From Bacteroides sp. 43_108 (GTDB taxonomy: Bacteria; Bacteroidota; Bacteroidia; Bacteroidales; Bacteroidaceae): DNA of 54,693 nucleotides. Position numbers and translations under genes: made by a program. The DNA lies in NCBI GenBank assembly GCA_001915545.1, contig MNQS01000116.1, positions 1 to 54,693 on the forward strand, in the 5' to 3' direction. How positions within the stretch are numbered: the first letter of the stretch is position 1; every line of letters starts with the position of its first letter. A model generated the notes under the pieces. The model had not been told where the DNA came from. It saw only the letters and a program-made list of their open reading frames with translations, and did no database searches. Of this stretch, positions 52,007 to 54,693 are shown piece by piece.

Positions 52007-52159
52007 ACCCGATGGCAACCGAAAAACACACAACGCTGTATTTACAGAACCGGAAATGCCGAAGTCATAAAGATTCTTTAAAGAAAAGCTTACTCTTTAT
52101 TTTGATTTTACCCGCTTTATCGTTTCTTTTGCAACCAAAAACATTCAATTCGTTGACAC

Positions 52160-53707
52160 ATGAAAAAACTACTATTTTGCTGCACTGTATTTTTGTCATT
52201 AGGAACACAGCCTTTCTTCGCTCAGAAAGCCGTCGTTGAGAAGATTATTGAAATCGGACACCAGGATAATCAGGCCACACACCAGCTGGATATACTGACC
52301 AACCGTTTTGGCGGACGTCCCATCGGATCGGATGCGTATGAGAATGCGGCCGAATGGATGGTACACGAATACAAAAAGTGGGGGCTGGACGCTCATCTGG
52401 AAGAAGCCGGCGAACTCTCTGTAGGTTTTAATCGCGGGCCTTGGTTTGGAAAATTGTTGAGCCACGACCATGGAATGACCCTCCATTTCGCGACTCCTTC
52501 GTATACTTCCGGAACGAAAGGGGTACAGCGCGGCCATGTTTTGATGGAGCCTCGTACCGACCAGGAATTCGAACGCATCAAACTCAAGTTAAAAGGAGCC
52601 TGGGTACTGATTTCCGGCACAAACAACGGCTGGCCCATCGACCGGACGGCACAGGCTGATTCTATTCGTCAGGCTATCAAACAGGAAAATAAGGAAATCG
52701 ACCAGAAGAATGCCGAACTCCGAAAAAGAAACAGAGAGAAAGGTGAAAACAACAAGATGATTCCTTATAAGGAATTCCCGGCACTTTACTACCATGAGAT
52801 GGTTGAAGCCGGTGCCTTAGGATTCATTCAGTCATCAGAGGTACCCATCCGCGCGCTCTATGACCGGAAGATGATTGACAGCATGACGTTCGACAATCTG
52901 CCGGAAGTTCCTGACATCAAGCTCGACCGGCATCAATTCGACATCATTGCTCAGATGGTAAAAGAACGGCGGGAAGACTTCCTGCTGGAGTTCGATATCC
53001 GCAATCATTTCAAACTCGGACCGATTAAATACCACAACGTAGTGGCATCGATACGGGGCAGCAAGTACCCGGACGAGCAAGTCATCGTCTGCGGACACTT
53101 AGATGCCTTTGATACGGGTACAGGAGGCATCGACTGTGGCACAGGGATTGCTCCCATGATGGAAGCTGCCCGTATGCTGGCATTGTCGGAAGCCAAACCC
53201 AAGAGAACAATCCTCTTCATCGCCTTTGCCGGGGAAGAGTTCGGCCTGTTAGGCTCGAAAGCTTATTGCAAGAAACATCAGCAGGAGTTGCCGAAGATTG
53301 TCAACGTATTCAACCGTGACGGTGGGCCGGAACCTCCCATCGGAATAGCGGTCTCGCAAGCAATGTATGATGATTTCGTCAAGATAACCCAACCCATCCA
53401 GAAGATTCGGGCAGACATTCCGTTTAAAGTAACCGTACGTCCGCCCCGTAAACTACCGAAGGTGGCGGGTGGCACCGACTCGGAAGTATTTGCCACGTAT
53501 GGTGTCCCGACATACGGATTTACCACAAAAGATGTCAAAGGATATAATTTCAATTATGGGGAAATCTGGCATACGGAACGTGATTTGTTCACCAAGAACA
53601 TCCCGGAATACCTGGAGCATACGGCAACTGTCACTGCCATCACCGCTTTAGGTGTAGCCAACCTCGACAAGCCTCTGCCGCGGGAAGGAGTTTATGAAGA
53701 AAATTGA
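52160..53707 (+). CDS. Exported M28-family zinc aminopeptidase
   Basis: The 515-residue protein has a signal peptide (MKKLLFCCTVFLSLGTQPFFA) and the M28 metal site: His and Asp in VCGHLDAFDTG (about residue 314), DCGTGIAPM (about 327), the catalytic Glu pair in FAGEEFGLLGS (about 361), the Asp in FNRDGGPEPP (about 388) and the last His in EIWHTERD (about 474). A PA-like domain occupies about 100-280, with a Lys/Glu-rich helix near 180-195. It would release amino acids from peptides in the periplasm. It lies alone between two terminators. Confidence 0.93.
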   Translation: MKKLLFCCTVFLSLGTQPFFAQKAVVEKIIEIGHQDNQATHQLDILTNRFGGRPIGSDAYENAAEWMVHEYKKWGLDAHLEEAGELSVGFNRGPWFGKLLSHDHGMTLHFATPSYTSGTKGVQRGHVLMEPRTDQEFERIKLKLKGAWVLISGTNNGWPIDRTAQADSIRQAIKQENKEIDQKNAELRKRNREKGENNKMIPYKEFPALYYHEMVEAGALGFIQSSEVPIRALYDRKMIDSMTFDNLPEVPDIKLDRHQFDIIAQMVKERREDFLLEFDIRNHFKLGPIKYHNVVASIRGSKYPDEQVIVCGHLDAFDTGTGGIDCGTGIAPMMEAARMLALSEAKPKRTILFIAFAGEEFGLLGSKAYCKKHQQELPKIVNVFNRDGGPEPPIGIAVSQAMYDDFVKITQPIQKIRADIPFKVTVRPPRKLPKVAGGTDSEVFATYGVPTYGFTTKDVKGYNFNYGEIWHTERDLFTKNIPEYLEHTATVTAITALGVANLDKPLPREGVYEEN

Positions 53708-53722
53708 AGATTGGAATGACAG

Positions 53723-53755
53723 TAGATGCGCAGCAAGCTGCGCATCTATTTTTTT
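53723..53755 (+). terminator. Terminator after the M28 peptidase gene
   Basis: TAGATGCGCAGC (53723-53734) and GCTGCGCATCTA (53737-53748) form a near-continuous palindrome around AA, followed by TTTTTTT. It lies 16 bp past the stop. It may also serve the convergent gene ending at 53787. Confidence 0.9.
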
Positions 53756-53786
53756 ATGACCGACAGCCTATTTCCACACTGTATAT

Positions 53787-54341
53787 TCAGGATGGTTTCT
53801 CTTCGGATTCGTCCTGTCTTTTCAGGTGCTCATTCAACAGGCGACAAATGTCCTCTCCCTTCATGCTCAGATTAGAGACATAAATACTTTCAATGGCTCC
53901 TGAGACCAGGAAATTAAAGGTCATCAGTTTTTTGACTATGCCGGAAGTGGTTTTGGATTTCATCTTCTTCAAAAAATGTGTGCGTTTGTAGTCAATGGCT
54001 ATTTGCTTGGAGCTACTTATTTTTATCAGCCGGAACCTCTGTACATCTGCAAAATAAATGGTGTAACGCGCTGCTTTCCATTGCACATATTGCTCCACCC
54101 TGTCTTCATAAATGACTAAATACGGTATGCGCTTGACGGCATTGTAAAGAGTGGTGACAGCCAACCACAATCCGCCTCCTCCAAAAAATATCACACCCAA
54201 CCAGCCCCCTATGATTTTATTCACCAATCGACAAGACTCGTCAGTTATCATATAGATTCCACCTACCGTAAAAAGCATGCAGCCTAGTATCAGCCACAGG
54301 TTTTTCCAGCAACTTTGGTATATTTTTATCTCTGCTTCCAT
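53787..54341 (-). CDS. STM3941-like membrane protein
   Basis: I start at MEAEIKIYQSCWKN (54341, residue 10 of the longest frame), as STM3941 family proteins open with a similar short strand (eIkiY). The 184-residue protein has two membrane segments (LWLILGCMLFTVGGIYMI and IIGGWLGVIFFGGGGLWL), then a soluble domain with YEDRVEQYVQWKAARYTIYFADVQRFRLI and a charged tail ending ESEEKPS. The soluble part resembles PH-like domains. Function is unknown. A short possible gene lies upstream on the same strand. Confidence 0.7.
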   Translation of the reverse strand: MEAEIKIYQSCWKNLWLILGCMLFTVGGIYMITDESCRLVNKIIGGWLGVIFFGGGGLWLAVTTLYNAVKRIPYLVIYEDRVEQYVQWKAARYTIYFADVQRFRLIKISSSKQIAIDYKRTHFLKKMKSKTTSGIVKKLMTFNFLVSGAIESIYVSNLSMKGEDICRLLNEHLKRQDESEEKPS

Positions 54342-54385
54342 CATTTTTATTTTATACGTTATCGACAAGCATTTAATGCTTTCCT

Positions 54386-54583
54386 CTAAAGATAGAGAGT
54401 TATTCGATTTTCAGCAAATCTGCACTGAATTTTCCATTCTTCTTTTTGAGAGATTTTGCCGTACAGTATGAGCCGCTCTTCAAAAGAATACAGTTCCACG
54501 CAAACAGGGCTGCCGCATTTCAAGACGGCTGCGGAAACGATTCCTAAAAAACATAAAAAACAGACACATATTTTGTCTTTCAT
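54386..54583 (-). CDS. Small hypothetical exported protein
   Basis: From the Met at 54583 this gives 65 residues: a Cys-rich hydrophobic start (MKDKICVCFLCFLGIVSAAV), then CGSPVCVELYSFEERLILYG and a Lys/Glu-rich end. An AGGAAAGG-like purine run precedes the ATG. It is the gene upstream of the STM3941-like protein with a 44-bp gap. I recognise no family, and it could be chance. The DNA from 54602 to the window end shows no other gene. Confidence 0.35.
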   Translation of the reverse strand: MKDKICVCFLCFLGIVSAAVLKCGSPVCVELYSFEERLILYGKISQKEEWKIQCRFAENRITLYL

Positions 54584-54693
54584 CCGCCTTTCCTTATACA
54601 ATAGTTCGTTAAAAATTAGCCCAGCCTAAGCGGCTCTGGCAGTAAATAAAATGAGTTCTTTGAAAAGTTTGTCAATTAATTGCGTGTTTGGTT

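Overview
The window comes from a Bacteroidaceae chromosome, most likely Bacteroides or Phocaeicola. The signs are promoters of the Bacteroidetes type (TTTG, 19-20 bp, TAnnTTTG; clearest before a tRNA-Ser at 51858 and a tRNA-Arg pair at 10206), a SusD/RagB-like lipoprotein with a BACON-like domain, a two-gene AddA/AddB-type helicase-nuclease pair, a succinate CoA-transferase and the general lack of Shine-Dalgarno sites. Species cannot be named from the sequence alone.

Layout. (1) 1-9.8 kb: a complete type I-B-like CRISPR-Cas locus, all read on the minus strand: cas6-cas5-cas3-cas8-cas7, a strong hairpin, cas4-cas1-cas2, a leader with a promoter, then an array of 29 identical 29-bp repeats (28 spacers). 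(2) 10.1-10.3 kb: two identical tRNA-Arg(UCU) genes with their own promoter and terminator. (3) 10.4-28 kb: more GC-rich housekeeping DNA with an orphan SusD-like lipoprotein, addA-addB, a DUF6057 membrane protein, glycogen branching enzyme, YhcH-like and DUF2461 proteins, an inositol monophosphatase, a 14-repeat MORN protein, an M16 peptidase homologue without its zinc motif, and kdsB. (4) 28.2-43.4 kb: a complete, AT-rich type I BREX operon on the minus strand (HTH regulator, brxA, brxB, brxC, pglX, an AlbA_2/Schlafen-type ATP-binding protein, pglZ, brxL). (5) 43.5-47.6 kb: an Fe-S/redox operon (NapH-NapG-like polyferredoxin, aldo-keto reductase-ferredoxin, DUF1893, frameshifted ECF-type membrane protein). 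(6) 47.8-54.7 kb: succinate CoA-transferase, ribonuclease Z, an ECF sigma factor with two small envelope proteins, tRNA-Ser(UGA), an M28 peptidase and two small hypothetical proteins.

How the parts work together. The window carries two antiphage systems (CRISPR-Cas and BREX) and an AddAB-type nuclease, whose relatives process broken DNA and feed CRISPR adaptation in other bacteria. The most striking unexplained structures are: two intergenic arrays of 18-bp palindromes at an exact 22-bp period (12845-12950 before addA; 43526-43631 before BREX), each beginning about 92 bp upstream of a predicted -7 box; a 22-bp perfect inverted repeat inside pglX, whose 23-bp centre would still encode the same conserved motif type if flipped; an in-frame 21/24-bp tandem repeat in the BREX ATPase; and long perfect hairpins between cas7 and cas4 and downstream of brxL.
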